From B1SED10-75 sp964636865 (GTDB taxonomy: Bacteria; Bacillota; Dethiobacteria; DTU022; PWGO01): DNA of 64,000 nt. The stretch's first letter is position 1; each line of letters starts with the position of its first letter. The notes beneath the pieces are model-generated. The model saw nothing but the letters and a program-made list of their open reading frames with translations. It was not told the DNA's origin and made no database searches. The translations under genes were made by a program, and so were the position numbers. Below, piece by piece: positions 43,588 to 52,900 of the stretch. The DNA is taken from assembly GCA_964636865.1 (NCBI GenBank), contig CAZWVJ010000003.1, forward strand, positions 1-64,000. The letters run 5' to 3'.

Positions 43588-44771
43588 ATAAAAAAATAAT
43601 TGCTTTTGTACCCGCGCGGGGAGGAAGTTCACGGATTCCCAAAAAAAATTTACAAAAGATAGGGAGCGTACCCTTATTTTTAAGGGCATGCTATAACCTT
43701 GCCCGGGTAATTTCAAAAGAAAACATCGTAGTTGATTCCGATAGTGAAGAGATATTGTCAATTGCAGCCGAAAATGGCTTTCAACAATTAAGAAGGCCCC
43801 CGCATTTGGCCACCAATGAGATTGACGGAAACGCGTTTTTTAGGTGGGAAACGTCAAATTATCCCGATGCGGATATTTATGTACAGCACTTGCCTCCCAT
43901 GCCATTTCTATCAAAAAGCACTATTGAAGAAGCACTTTATTTAATCTACGGCAGGGGTTTTGACTCCATAGTTGCGGTGGGAAGAGAAAAATTTTACCTG
44001 TGGGATCCTGAAGAATCCAGGCCTAAATATAATATAGACAGCATCCCGAATAGCTTCACCCTGGAAGAGACGGTTTATGAAAGTATGGGTTTTTATGTCA
44101 TCGACAGGGACGCTCATTTCAAGACCGGGAGGAGAATCGGTGAAGATTATGCTTTTTTAAATTTGCCCAAGATTGAACAATTAGACATAGATTACCCCGA
44201 AGATCTTGAACTTGCATGCGCCGTTGAATCCGGACTTGCCTTTGACAGCCCTTATAAAAGTATTAATCTCTTATTGGGGGCGAAAAAAGAAATATTAAAA
44301 AATTGCCGGGCTATTTTTTGCGATGTAGACGGTGTTTTAACTGACGGCAAAATGGTCTATTCCGAGGAAGGGGACGAATTAAAAAATTTTCATACCAGGG
44401 ATGGAATCGGTGCCCGGATGCTTAAAAAAGCAGGATATAAATTGGCCATGATTAGTTCGGGTATTAATGAACAGCTTATCCATAGGAGGGGAAGCTTTCT
44501 GGGGTTTGATGCCATAAGTTCGGGAATGGAACCTAAAGAAAACAGAATTACTGCTTTAACAAGTGAATTGGGCATTGAGCCCGGGGAAATTCTTTACCTG
44601 GGCGACGATATAAACGACCTGGACTTTATGAATGAATGTGGTTTTGCAGTTTGTCCTCAAGATGCGCACTACAAAGTTAAGGCAGCGGCGGATTTGGTAT
44701 TGGAGAAAAAAGGTGGGGAAGGCTGCTTAAGGGAAGTAGCAGATTACTTGTTGGAAGGGGTACTTAAATGA
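43584..44771 (+). CDS. CMP-sugar synthetase fused to a KdsC-like phosphatase
   Basis: Residues 1 to about 225 are a NeuA/KdsB-type cytidylyltransferase with the CTP-binding motif FVPARGGSSRIPKKN. Residues about 232-395 are a HAD phosphatase of the KdsC type with all motifs: DVDGVLTDG, MISSG, a Lys in MEPKENR, and YLGDDINDLDFM, ending KKGGEGCLREVADYLL. Such fusions occur in sialic-acid-type pathways. The segment that usually reads QPTSPLR here reads QHLPPMPFL, so the sugar site is divergent. ATG overlaps the stop of the previous gene, so translation is coupled. It should dephosphorylate the 3-deoxy sugar acid phosphate and then attach CMP. Confidence 0.85.
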   Translation: MNKKIIAFVPARGGSSRIPKKNLQKIGSVPLFLRACYNLARVISKENIVVDSDSEEILSIAAENGFQQLRRPPHLATNEIDGNAFFRWETSNYPDADIYVQHLPPMPFLSKSTIEEALYLIYGRGFDSIVAVGREKFYLWDPEESRPKYNIDSIPNSFTLEETVYESMGFYVIDRDAHFKTGRRIGEDYAFLNLPKIEQLDIDYPEDLELACAVESGLAFDSPYKSINLLLGAKKEILKNCRAIFCDVDGVLTDGKMVYSEEGDELKNFHTRDGIGARMLKKAGYKLAMISSGINEQLIHRRGSFLGFDAISSGMEPKENRITALTSELGIEPGEILYLGDDINDLDFMNECGFAVCPQDAHYKVKAAADLVLEKKGGEGCLREVADYLLEGVLK

Positions 44772-45394
44772 TTAACCATCAAAAATTGTGTGCGGGATTA
44801 TTTTCCGATGCCCTGGATAAATTGGGTTATAAGAATCAGGTAATCACCGGTTTTAAATTAAATAATTCCGGATTAAGTGCTCTGGGAAGGGCGAGGACTC
44901 TAAAAATACATACCCTGGAAACCGACGATGAAAACTTACAATTAGGTTTATCTTTTTTAGGTAATTTAAGGACGGGGGAAATTTTAGTGGTAAGTGGCAG
45001 CAGCAAATTTGCATATTTCGGCGAAATGATGACCAGGCTTTCTTTACGCCGGGGCATAAACGGTGTTTTTATAGACGGCTTAACCAGGGATACTAAATTT
45101 ACATGCCTTCGCTGTAGCCTGCCTATTTTAGCCAGGGGATATTCCCCCGTTGACATTAAAGGCAGGGGCAGGGTAAGTGAAGTTGATATAAGCGTTAAAA
45201 TTGAGGGAGTAGAAATTTCTCCCCATGATCTGATCTATTTTGATCAAGATGGGCTGGCAGTTGTCCCTAAAGAAATCGAAAAAGAACTTATAAAAGAAAT
45301 CGAATGGGGTCTTAAAGAAGAAGAAAGAATAATCGGCCTCATTAATAGAGGAGTTACCATAGAAGATATTTTAAAGTCGGTAAAAGAGTTTTAG
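44768..45394 (+). CDS. RraA-like family protein (aldolase/decarboxylase type)
   Basis: A 208-residue protein of the RraA / 4-hydroxy-4-methyl-2-oxoglutarate aldolase family. It keeps the core motifs YFGEMMTRLSLRRGINGVFI, DGLTRD and YFDQDGLAVVP. Family members cleave or decarboxylate 2-oxo acids with a divalent metal, or bind RNase E in E. coli. It overlaps the CMP-synthetase gene by four bases, so it very likely belongs to the same pathway, perhaps acting on a pyruvate-derived 2-oxo acid. The exact role is not predictable. A 137-base spacer follows. Confidence 0.8.
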   Translation: MINHQKLCAGLFSDALDKLGYKNQVITGFKLNNSGLSALGRARTLKIHTLETDDENLQLGLSFLGNLRTGEILVVSGSSKFAYFGEMMTRLSLRRGINGVFIDGLTRDTKFTCLRCSLPILARGYSPVDIKGRGRVSEVDISVKIEGVEISPHDLIYFDQDGLAVVPKEIEKELIKEIEWGLKEEERIIGLINRGVTIEDILKSVKEF

Positions 45395-45531
45395 TTAATT
45401 GGTGGGTAAAGGTTACTTTAAAGTTAATAAAACAGTTATAATTATTAGCATTTAGGGGATATTTTGGAGACAGTAAAATAGCTGCAGCAGCCATTAATCA
45501 AAAAAAATTGGCAGAGTGCACAGGGGTAAAG

Positions 45532-48500
45532 ATGGATTATAAGAGCGCTTCCGAAAAAAAAGGGGAACATAAACAAAAGACCGTAGCGATAATCGTTTGG
45601 GATATCTCTCACAACGCTTTGGGGCGGGGTTACATGCTCGCGGATATCCTTTCCCGGGATTTTGAAGTTAAAATCGTGGGGTTTATTTTCGGCAAATACG
45701 GGTATTCTATCTGGGAACCTTTAAAAGATCTTAATATACCGGTGGTAAAGTATTCAGGCTGCCAGTTTCCTTATTTTACTTACTGCTTGGAGGCAATCGC
45801 TGAAGAAATAGAAGCGGACGCAGTTTTGGTAAGTAAACCCAGATTGCCTTCTTTGCAGTTGGGCTTACTGATGAAATACAGGTATAACAAGCCCCTGCTT
45901 TTGGACATTGATGATTATGAATTGGGTTTTTTTGCAAGCAGGGAAAAAGGCCCGGAAGAGGATGACATCTTCAGGCCTTATGGAGAAGCGTGGACCTGGT
46001 TTTGTGAAAGCCTTATGGAGCATGTTGATAAGGTGTTGGTATCCAATGCGGCTTTACAGGAAAAATACGGCGGGATTATTATTCCCCACGCCCGTGATGA
46101 AGAGGTTTTTAACCCGGAATTGTACAGCAAAGAAAAAAGAAGGAAGGAATTGGGAATACCGCCGGAAGATAAAATAATCCTTTTCATGGGGACACCGCGC
46201 AAACACAAAGGATTATTTGATCTTTTGGAAGCTGTGAAACAGTGTGGTGATCCTTCCTATAAGCTTTGTGTCATGGGAGATTTTTCCAGAAAAAAGCTAA
46301 AAAACAAGCTGCAGGATGCTGATGATGGCCGGCTTATATTGCTTCCCGATCAACCTTTTCAGGAAGTTGCTCAAAATATGGCAATAGCTGACCTCGTTTG
46401 CCTCTTGCAGAAAGAAGATAACCAGATTTCCCATTACCAGTTGCCAGCCAAGGTAGTTGATGCAATAGCCATGGGCGTACCGGTGCTGGCTACCAGAACG
46501 CCGCCTCTGGAACCTTTAATTAAAAAAGGTGTAGTTTATCCTACGGATCTCGATTCTTTGGCAAAAGATATCTCCGAAATTTTGAATGCCAGTGATTATT
46601 ACCGGAACGCTCAACTGGAAAAAAGGAATATATTTCTTGAAGAGTATAGTTACGGCGCTCTTTATCCCCGGATGAAAGAAGCAGTTTTATCTTCGATGGA
46701 AAGCCCCGGAAAATTACCGGAAAGCGCCCTCTTTTTTCAAGAATTGCAGAAGCATTACCTGGATGATGTTGATAAGTTGCTGGCGCCTTTCAGAGAAAGA
46801 AACCTCGAGATGGAAAAGAAAGCTGCCGGGCTTGAGAAAAAATGGAAAAAGGAAAAAGCCAGGCGAAAAAGTTTGCAAAAGCAAAATAATTTTTCCCTAA
46901 AAAAAGGCAAGAGCTCCGGAGGAGATATCCTCACTTTCTCCAGGATCAAAAAATTTCTTAAGCGGGTTTTGAGCAGATCCCCTCTAAAATTTTTTCGGCG
47001 CCCGGCGAATAAATTACGGAGCATGCTTTTCAAGTCCTCCTCTGGGGAAAAAGGGAGGGAGAGTGAAAAGTCTTCTGCAAAAAAAACGCTTCCCACAAAA
47101 AAATCTGCGGAAAAGCTTTCTAAAAAGAAACCTCCCCGGAAAAAAAAGAAAGATGGCTGGGGGAAGGTTGAAAAACTCCAGTACCGCCTATACAGCCTGG
47201 GATTTATAGAAAGAGCCACGGCGGATTTGCACCAGATAGTCTTTGAAAGTAACAGTCAACCGCGAAGACGCTCTGCAGCTCGGGTGTTGGCATGTTGGTA
47301 CGCTGGCCAGCTTACTGCGGAAGGTGCCCGGTATGCTCTGGAAATGTTGAAGGTGGCTCAAGAAGGGGAAACCAACCGACGCCGGCAGCGTCAAGCTGCA
47401 GTTATGGAAGCTGAGTGTTACCGGCTTTTGGAAGATAAAGCTTCGGGAGAGATAATTATAAAAAAATCCCTGCGAAAGGGAGAGGATGCGGCTTTGCGCC
47501 TGGCGGGGGCGAGCTTTGAAACCTCCCGGCAGAAGCGCCTGGCGTGGATCAATAAGGCCCTGGGATCTTACGGCATTTCTCCCATTTCCTGTGAGGGCTC
47601 TGCCGGTTCTTCTACTTTCTTTGAAAACTTAAAAGGTGAGCCTTCGCCATTGTGCGAAAGCCTTCCTTCCGGTGCGGTTCCCACTCTTACGGTGATAATG
47701 GCAGTCAGCGATGCAGAAAAGACGATTAAAACAGCCCTGGAATCGGTCCTTGCCCAAACCTGGCCTCAATTGGAAGTGCTGGTGGTGGATGATGCCAGCA
47801 GCGATGGCACTGCTTCCCTGATAGAAGAATACTGTCGCTCTGATGCCCGGGTCCGCCTGCTCAGAAGCAGTATCAAGAGCGGTCCTTATGTGTCTCGCAA
47901 TCTGGCTCTGCGGGAAGCGAAAGGAGAGTTTGTCACCTGCCATGAGGCAGACGAGTGGGCGCACCCCCAAAAATTGGAGAAACAGGTAATGCACCTGCTG
48001 CAAACTCCCTGTATTATCAGCAATACTTCCGAACAGGTTCGCACAACTTCCGATTTAACATTTTACCGCCGCGGCGGATATGGAGAATATTTTTACCCCA
48101 ACCTTTCGTCGTTGATGTTTTGGCGGGAGCCGGTGCTTACATCTTTGGGTTACTGGGACAGTGTGCGCTTTGGCGCTGATGATGAAATCATTCAGCGCAT
48201 AAAAAAGGTTTTTGGTGAAAATGCCCACGTGGATTTACCCACAGGCCCGCTTTCCTTGATTAATTATCATCCCGCTCCTCTGGTAGAAGAATTGAGTTCT
48301 GGCACGGGAGGTTTTTTTGCGGGCGCGCGCAAAGAATACAGGGAAAGCTACCGGTATTATCATCAAAAAGCTTCATCACTTTATTATGAATTTTCCCGGG
48401 ATTCCCGCCCTTTTCCGGTGCCGGAACCTATGTGGGCACAGCGGGAGGCAGGCGGAAAAAGACGGCGCCATTTTGATGTGATTATAGGTTCAGAGTTTCG

Positions 48501-49515
48501 CCTTCCCGGAGGCACCTCTTCTTCCAATGCGGAAGAAATAAAGGCGCAGAAGCAAATGGAATTACGTACCGGCCTTATTCAGATGCCCCGCTATCTTAAT
48601 ACTGATTTGGAAGTCAATGCAAAAATCAGGGATCTGATTGACGGCGAAAAGGTGCAGATGATAGTTCACGGCGAAGAGGTTACCTGTGATTGCTTAATTA
48701 TTAAATATCCTCCCGTGCTTCAGGAACGTCAAATATTTGTCCCTGACGTGAAAGCAGGGAAAGCTCACGTGATAGTTAACCAAACTCCCCGCAGGCATTA
48801 TGCGCCCGGTGCAAGCAATGTTTACTATATTGAGCAATGCCAATCACGCCTGTATGAGTATTTTGGCTTAGAAGGCATCTGGCATCCCATTGGCCCCCTT
48901 GTGAGAAATGCATTGCATACACACCATTCCGCGGAGCTGTCTGGTATTAGCCTGGCAGAAGAAGATTGGGTGGAAATCATTAATGTGGAAGATTGGCGCA
49001 GGGAAAACCGCCCGCCTCGCGGGGCAAGAGCCCGCATCGGTCGTCACTCGCAGGATGATTATTTTAAATGGCCTTCTACCCCCGAAGAAATTCTTTCTGC
49101 TTATCCCGCAGATGACGCTTATGAGATCCATGTGCTGGGTGGGGCGGAAAGCCCGAAAAATATCCTGGGATACCTCCCTTTTAATTGGCATGTGCTGGAG
49201 TTTAACGAGGTATCCCCCCGGGATTTTCTGGCTGGATTGGACGTGTTTGTTTATTACACGCATCCGGACATGGTAGAATCTTTCGGCCGTGTTATCCTTG
49301 AGGCTATGGCGGTGGGTGTGCCGGTAATTCTTCCCCCGCCATTTAGCAAGTTGTTCGGCGATGCGGCTGTTTACACAGAACCTGCCGGTGTTCGCGCTGC
49401 TGTGGATTCTCTAATAGCCGATGATAATTACTATCATTCTCAGGCAAAAAAGGCCCAGAATTATGTGGAAACTCAGTTTGGTTACAGCAAGCACCTGTCC
49501 AGAATCAAATTATAA
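45532..49515 (+). CDS. Giant glycosyltransferase with GT4, GT2 and GT4-type domains
   Basis: A 1327-residue protein. Residues about 18-400 form a GT4 transferase (ALGRGYMLADIL, ILFMGTPRKHKG, AKVVDAIAMGVPVLATR). Residues about 423-545 are a strongly basic, Lys/Arg-rich coiled-coil-like linker. A helical repeat region of TPR type follows to about 690. Residues about 718-915 are a GT2 domain (LTVIMAVSDAEKTIKTALES, VVDDASSDGTASL). Residues about 980-1327 are a second GT4-type domain with SFGRVILEAMAVGVPVILP. ATG 45532 with AGGGGTAAAG upstream is preferred over TTG 45508. It probably builds several linkages of the surface glycan; donors are unknown. Confidence 0.85.
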   Translation: MDYKSASEKKGEHKQKTVAIIVWDISHNALGRGYMLADILSRDFEVKIVGFIFGKYGYSIWEPLKDLNIPVVKYSGCQFPYFTYCLEAIAEEIEADAVLVSKPRLPSLQLGLLMKYRYNKPLLLDIDDYELGFFASREKGPEEDDIFRPYGEAWTWFCESLMEHVDKVLVSNAALQEKYGGIIIPHARDEEVFNPELYSKEKRRKELGIPPEDKIILFMGTPRKHKGLFDLLEAVKQCGDPSYKLCVMGDFSRKKLKNKLQDADDGRLILLPDQPFQEVAQNMAIADLVCLLQKEDNQISHYQLPAKVVDAIAMGVPVLATRTPPLEPLIKKGVVYPTDLDSLAKDISEILNASDYYRNAQLEKRNIFLEEYSYGALYPRMKEAVLSSMESPGKLPESALFFQELQKHYLDDVDKLLAPFRERNLEMEKKAAGLEKKWKKEKARRKSLQKQNNFSLKKGKSSGGDILTFSRIKKFLKRVLSRSPLKFFRRPANKLRSMLFKSSSGEKGRESEKSSAKKTLPTKKSAEKLSKKKPPRKKKKDGWGKVEKLQYRLYSLGFIERATADLHQIVFESNSQPRRRSAARVLACWYAGQLTAEGARYALEMLKVAQEGETNRRRQRQAAVMEAECYRLLEDKASGEIIIKKSLRKGEDAALRLAGASFETSRQKRLAWINKALGSYGISPISCEGSAGSSTFFENLKGEPSPLCESLPSGAVPTLTVIMAVSDAEKTIKTALESVLAQTWPQLEVLVVDDASSDGTASLIEEYCRSDARVRLLRSSIKSGPYVSRNLALREAKGEFVTCHEADEWAHPQKLEKQVMHLLQTPCIISNTSEQVRTTSDLTFYRRGGYGEYFYPNLSSLMFWREPVLTSLGYWDSVRFGADDEIIQRIKKVFGENAHVDLPTGPLSLINYHPAPLVEELSSGTGGFFAGARKEYRESYRYYHQKASSLYYEFSRDSRPFPVPEPMWAQREAGGKRRRHFDVIIGSEFRLPGGTSSSNAEEIKAQKQMELRTGLIQMPRYLNTDLEVNAKIRDLIDGEKVQMIVHGEEVTCDCLIIKYPPVLQERQIFVPDVKAGKAHVIVNQTPRRHYAPGASNVYYIEQCQSRLYEYFGLEGIWHPIGPLVRNALHTHHSAELSGISLAEEDWVEIINVEDWRRENRPPRGARARIGRHSQDDYFKWPSTPEEILSAYPADDAYEIHVLGGAESPKNILGYLPFNWHVLEFNEVSPRDFLAGLDVFVYYTHPDMVESFGRVILEAMAVGVPVILPPPFSKLFGDAAVYTEPAGVRAAVDSLIADDNYYHSQAKKAQNYVETQFGYSKHLSRIKL

Positions 49516-49722
49516 AGGAATATTTTTCCTTAAAGTATATAGTGTTAAACTTATTCCAAAAATTAATATAAATTTAAATTTTTTTTAGCAGGAATATGAC
49601 ACATTATGTAGAATCCTGATTTATAAGCAAAGAAGGGAGAGATTATAATATTCTGTGAGTAAATCCAATAATTATAAAACTGTCTTCATATTCAAAATTA
49701 CATATAATTTCCAAAAAAAGGG

Positions 49723-49751
49723 TTGACTTTTTATCTTAACTTTTTTATTAT
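49723..49751 (+). promoter_or_regulatory. Strong sigma-A-type promoter for the surface-protein gene
   Basis: TTGACT (49723-49728), a 17-base spacer and TATTAT (49746-49751). Predicted start near 49758, leaving a leader of about 190 bases. Strong promoters with long leaders are usual for abundant S-layer-type genes. Confidence 0.75.
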
Positions 49752-49871
49752 CAATTATGTGGTAATTGTAATAAGGTAATATTTTTCCTGTTTTAGGAAG
49801 CTATCATTAGCTATTTAATTAAGAATGATGGTTAAATATTTTTGTGAAAGGAGGGAGCCCAAGGCGGGTAA

Positions 49872-49901
49872 GCATCAAAGCTCTTGCGCAAAAGAGGGTG
49901 C
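49872..49901 (+). promoter_or_regulatory. Structured element in the mRNA leader
   Basis: GCATC (49872-49876) pairs with GGTGC (49897-49901), and CTCTT (49881-49885) with AAGAG (49892-49896), around a six-base loop, with an AAAG bulge on one side only. A GCCC/GGGT pairing just upstream may add a second small stem. It may stabilise the mRNA or act as a regulatory element. It does not match a riboswitch class I can name. Confidence 0.4.
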
Positions 49902-49945
49902 GGGATTAAATTAAAAAATTATTTTAAAGGAGGTTGTATGATAAC

Positions 49946-52900
49946 ATGAAATTTAAAAGTAAGCGTGTATTAGCAGTATTTCTTGTTGTAGCCATGACTG
50001 TTAGTTTATTCGGCGGAGGACTGGCTGCAGGAGAAACCAATGATAACAACAATGAAATCGAAGAAGACATGATAACGCGGCTGGGGGGCGTGAACCGCTA
50101 TGACACGTCCGATATTATAGCCCAATATGCATTTGATCCGGAGGATTATCCTGAAGGTGCCGATACTGTAATTATTACCGAGGGGTTGGCATTTGCAGAC
50201 GGCTTGGCCGGTAGCGTATTAGCAGCTTATTTAGATGCCCCTATTTTGATGACAGCCACCGAGGAACTGCGCGGGGAAACTGAAAGCGCCATAGAATTCC
50301 TTGATCCGAGCGAGGCCATAATTTTAGGTGGCGAAGCTGCAGTTTCCGGAGATGTTGAGGGTGCTTTGGAAGATCATGACTTAGAAGTGGACCGGATTGC
50401 AGGTGTGACCCGCCATGATACTGCCCAATTGATTGCCAGGTATATTGCTGATGAAGAGGTAGCGGCAGCCGGTGGAGAGCTTGAGGAGGCAGACGTATTT
50501 GATAGTGTATTTATAGTAAACGGAGCGGCTCCGCCTGACTCCCTGATTATTTCCCCGGAAGCGGCGCGCAGTGGAGTGCCCATTTTGCAGGTGCGTGCGG
50601 GTGATATTCCTGAAGTTACCGAAGATGCCCTTGTGGATCTGGGCATAGAGAATGCGCATATTATCGGCGGCGATGCTGTAGTAGAAGATGCCGTGGAAGG
50701 TGAACTGGAAGATCTTTTAGATGGAGACGTAAACAGGACTTTTGGTATAGGCCGTTTTGAAACCAGTGCAGCGGTAGCCGAAGAGTTCTTCCCTGCGCCG
50801 GAGAACGTAGTTATTGCCAATGGTGTGGATGGCCTTGCCGATGCCATGTCAGGCGGATATTTCGGCGCCATGAAAGATGCGCCGGTCCTTTACGTTAACA
50901 GTATACCCGATTCCATAGCGAGTTATATTACCGATGCAATTGATACTCTCCAGCATGCTTATATCCTGGGTGGAGATACAGTTGTATCCGAAGAAGTGGA
51001 AAATGATCTCAGAACTCTTATGGAAGAAGTAGTTGTAGATTTGGAAGTTGTCAGTGTAGCAGCGGAATCCGTGCGCGTGGAAATGGGCACGGCGTTGGAA
51101 GACATTGACTTTCCGGAAGAAGTAAAAGCGACCCTGGACGATGATTCCACCGAGATGCTGGACGTAGATTGGGCCGAGGACTCCGAGCCGGAGTATGACG
51201 AGGACGCACCCGGTGAGTATGTATTTGAAGGCGAACTGGTGGATCTGCCCGAAAACATTACCAATCCGGATGAAATCAAAGCAGAATTTACCGTGGAAGT
51301 GGTGGAAGACTTAGCGGTAATCAGCGTTGCAGAGGAATACCTCCTTGTGAATCTGGGTACGGAAATGGAAGACATTGACTTTCCTGAAAAAGTAGAAGCA
51401 ACCCTGGAAGATGATTCCACCGAGATGCTTTCTGTGGATTGGGCTGATGAATCCGATCCTGCATACGACAAGGATGAGACCGGCGAATATGTATTTGAAG
51501 GCGATCTGGTAGATCTGCCCGGTTACGTGACTAATCCGGATGAAATCAAAGCGCAGGTTACTGTGGAAGTAGGGGACTTTTTGGAAGTAGTTAGTGTGGC
51601 GCCGGAATCCGAGCGCGTAGAAATAGGCACGGCGTTGGAAGACATTGACTTTCCTGAGGAAGTAGAAGCGACCCTGCACGATGATTCCACCGAGATGCTT
51701 TCCGTAGATTGGGCCGAAGAATCCGATCCGGAGTATGACAGTGAGGAACCCGGCGAATATGTATTCGAAGGTGAACTGGTAGATCTGCCCGAGAATATAA
51801 CCAACCCGGAAGACATAAAAGCAGAATTCACAGTGGAAGTGGCGGAAGAACTGGCTGTAGTCAGCGTAGCCCCGGAACTTATCGTGGTAGATGTGGGAAC
51901 AGCATACGAAGAGATTGACTTCCCTGCAGAGGTAGAAGCGACCCTGGACGATGATTCCACCGAGATGCTTTCCGTGGATTGGGATGAAGAGTCCGAGCCC
52001 GCATACGATGAGGACACACCTGGTGAGTACGTATTTGAAGGCGAACTGGTGGATCTGCCCGGTTACATTAGTAACCCCGATGAAATCAAAGCAGAGGCTA
52101 CAGTGGAAGTAATGGAGATTTACATTGAAAGCGGAGTTGCCGGATTTGTTTGGACAGGTGGAGCCCAGAACCTTGCAGCAACGGAACCTGGACCGGTAGA
52201 AGGAGTAACGGTGGAAGCCGGCGGCGTCAGTACCGAAACTGACGAAAATGGATACTTTGAACTGGAACTTGAGGCCGGTGAATACGAAGTAGAATTCACC
52301 AAAGCAGGCTGGTCAGACGTGACTAAAGAAGTAAAATTCGGCGAAAACCAGGTAGCCGGTATTACCATAGATGATTATGATCAGTTGGATGAAGCTAATA
52401 TTACTGTTGCAGCCAACGTGCTTGATGAATCCGACAGTTCAGCTTTAGATGCTTACTCGGTATTGATTGAAAAGGACGGTGAAGAGATCTACTACGGTAA
52501 CGAAGAAGATGATGATGAAATTGAAGAAGGTTCCTTCGAACTTGATGACAGTCATGCAGACTTTGAGTTCGGGGCCACCTACGAAATCACCGTAAGCAAA
52601 GCTTTGTGTGCAGACAACACCGATAATGTTTATGAGGAAGAGTGGAGGGAAGTTACCCTGGCAGAATCGGAAACCACTAACCAGTTATCGGCGTTTTGGT
52701 TGAGGCCGCTGGAAGCTCTGACCATTTCGGGCACGGTAACTGACTCCGTTGGAGATCCCGTAGATGGGGAAGATATAACCCTCCATTACCTGGATGAAGA
52801 TGATGAGATGGTGGAATTAGCAGACGAAGGAATTGATGAGGGCGATTATGAGTTTGAAGAGTTGACCATGCCTACAGGCAGCTTTTTCCTCCAGGTGGAT

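Larger units (their letters stand above)
49516..49945 (+). other. Leader region of the first surface-protein gene
   Basis: 430 bases without a gene. It contains a strong promoter (49723-49751) and a long leader of roughly 190 bases with a stable hairpin (49872-49901). The first 200 bases are very AT-rich with no clear terminator for the upstream glycosyltransferase gene. AAAGGAGG at 49926-49933 precedes the start codon. Confidence 0.5.

Noticed and set aside
49938..49949. ATG with three codons (M-I-T-stop) just before the surface-protein start
   Set aside because: Too short to be a gene; more likely a chance feature of the start region, although it overlaps the real ATG.
51041..52120. Regular spaced repeats considered as a CRISPR array
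   Set aside because: The 270-base units are protein-coding Ig-like domains in frame, with no short repeat-spacer pattern.
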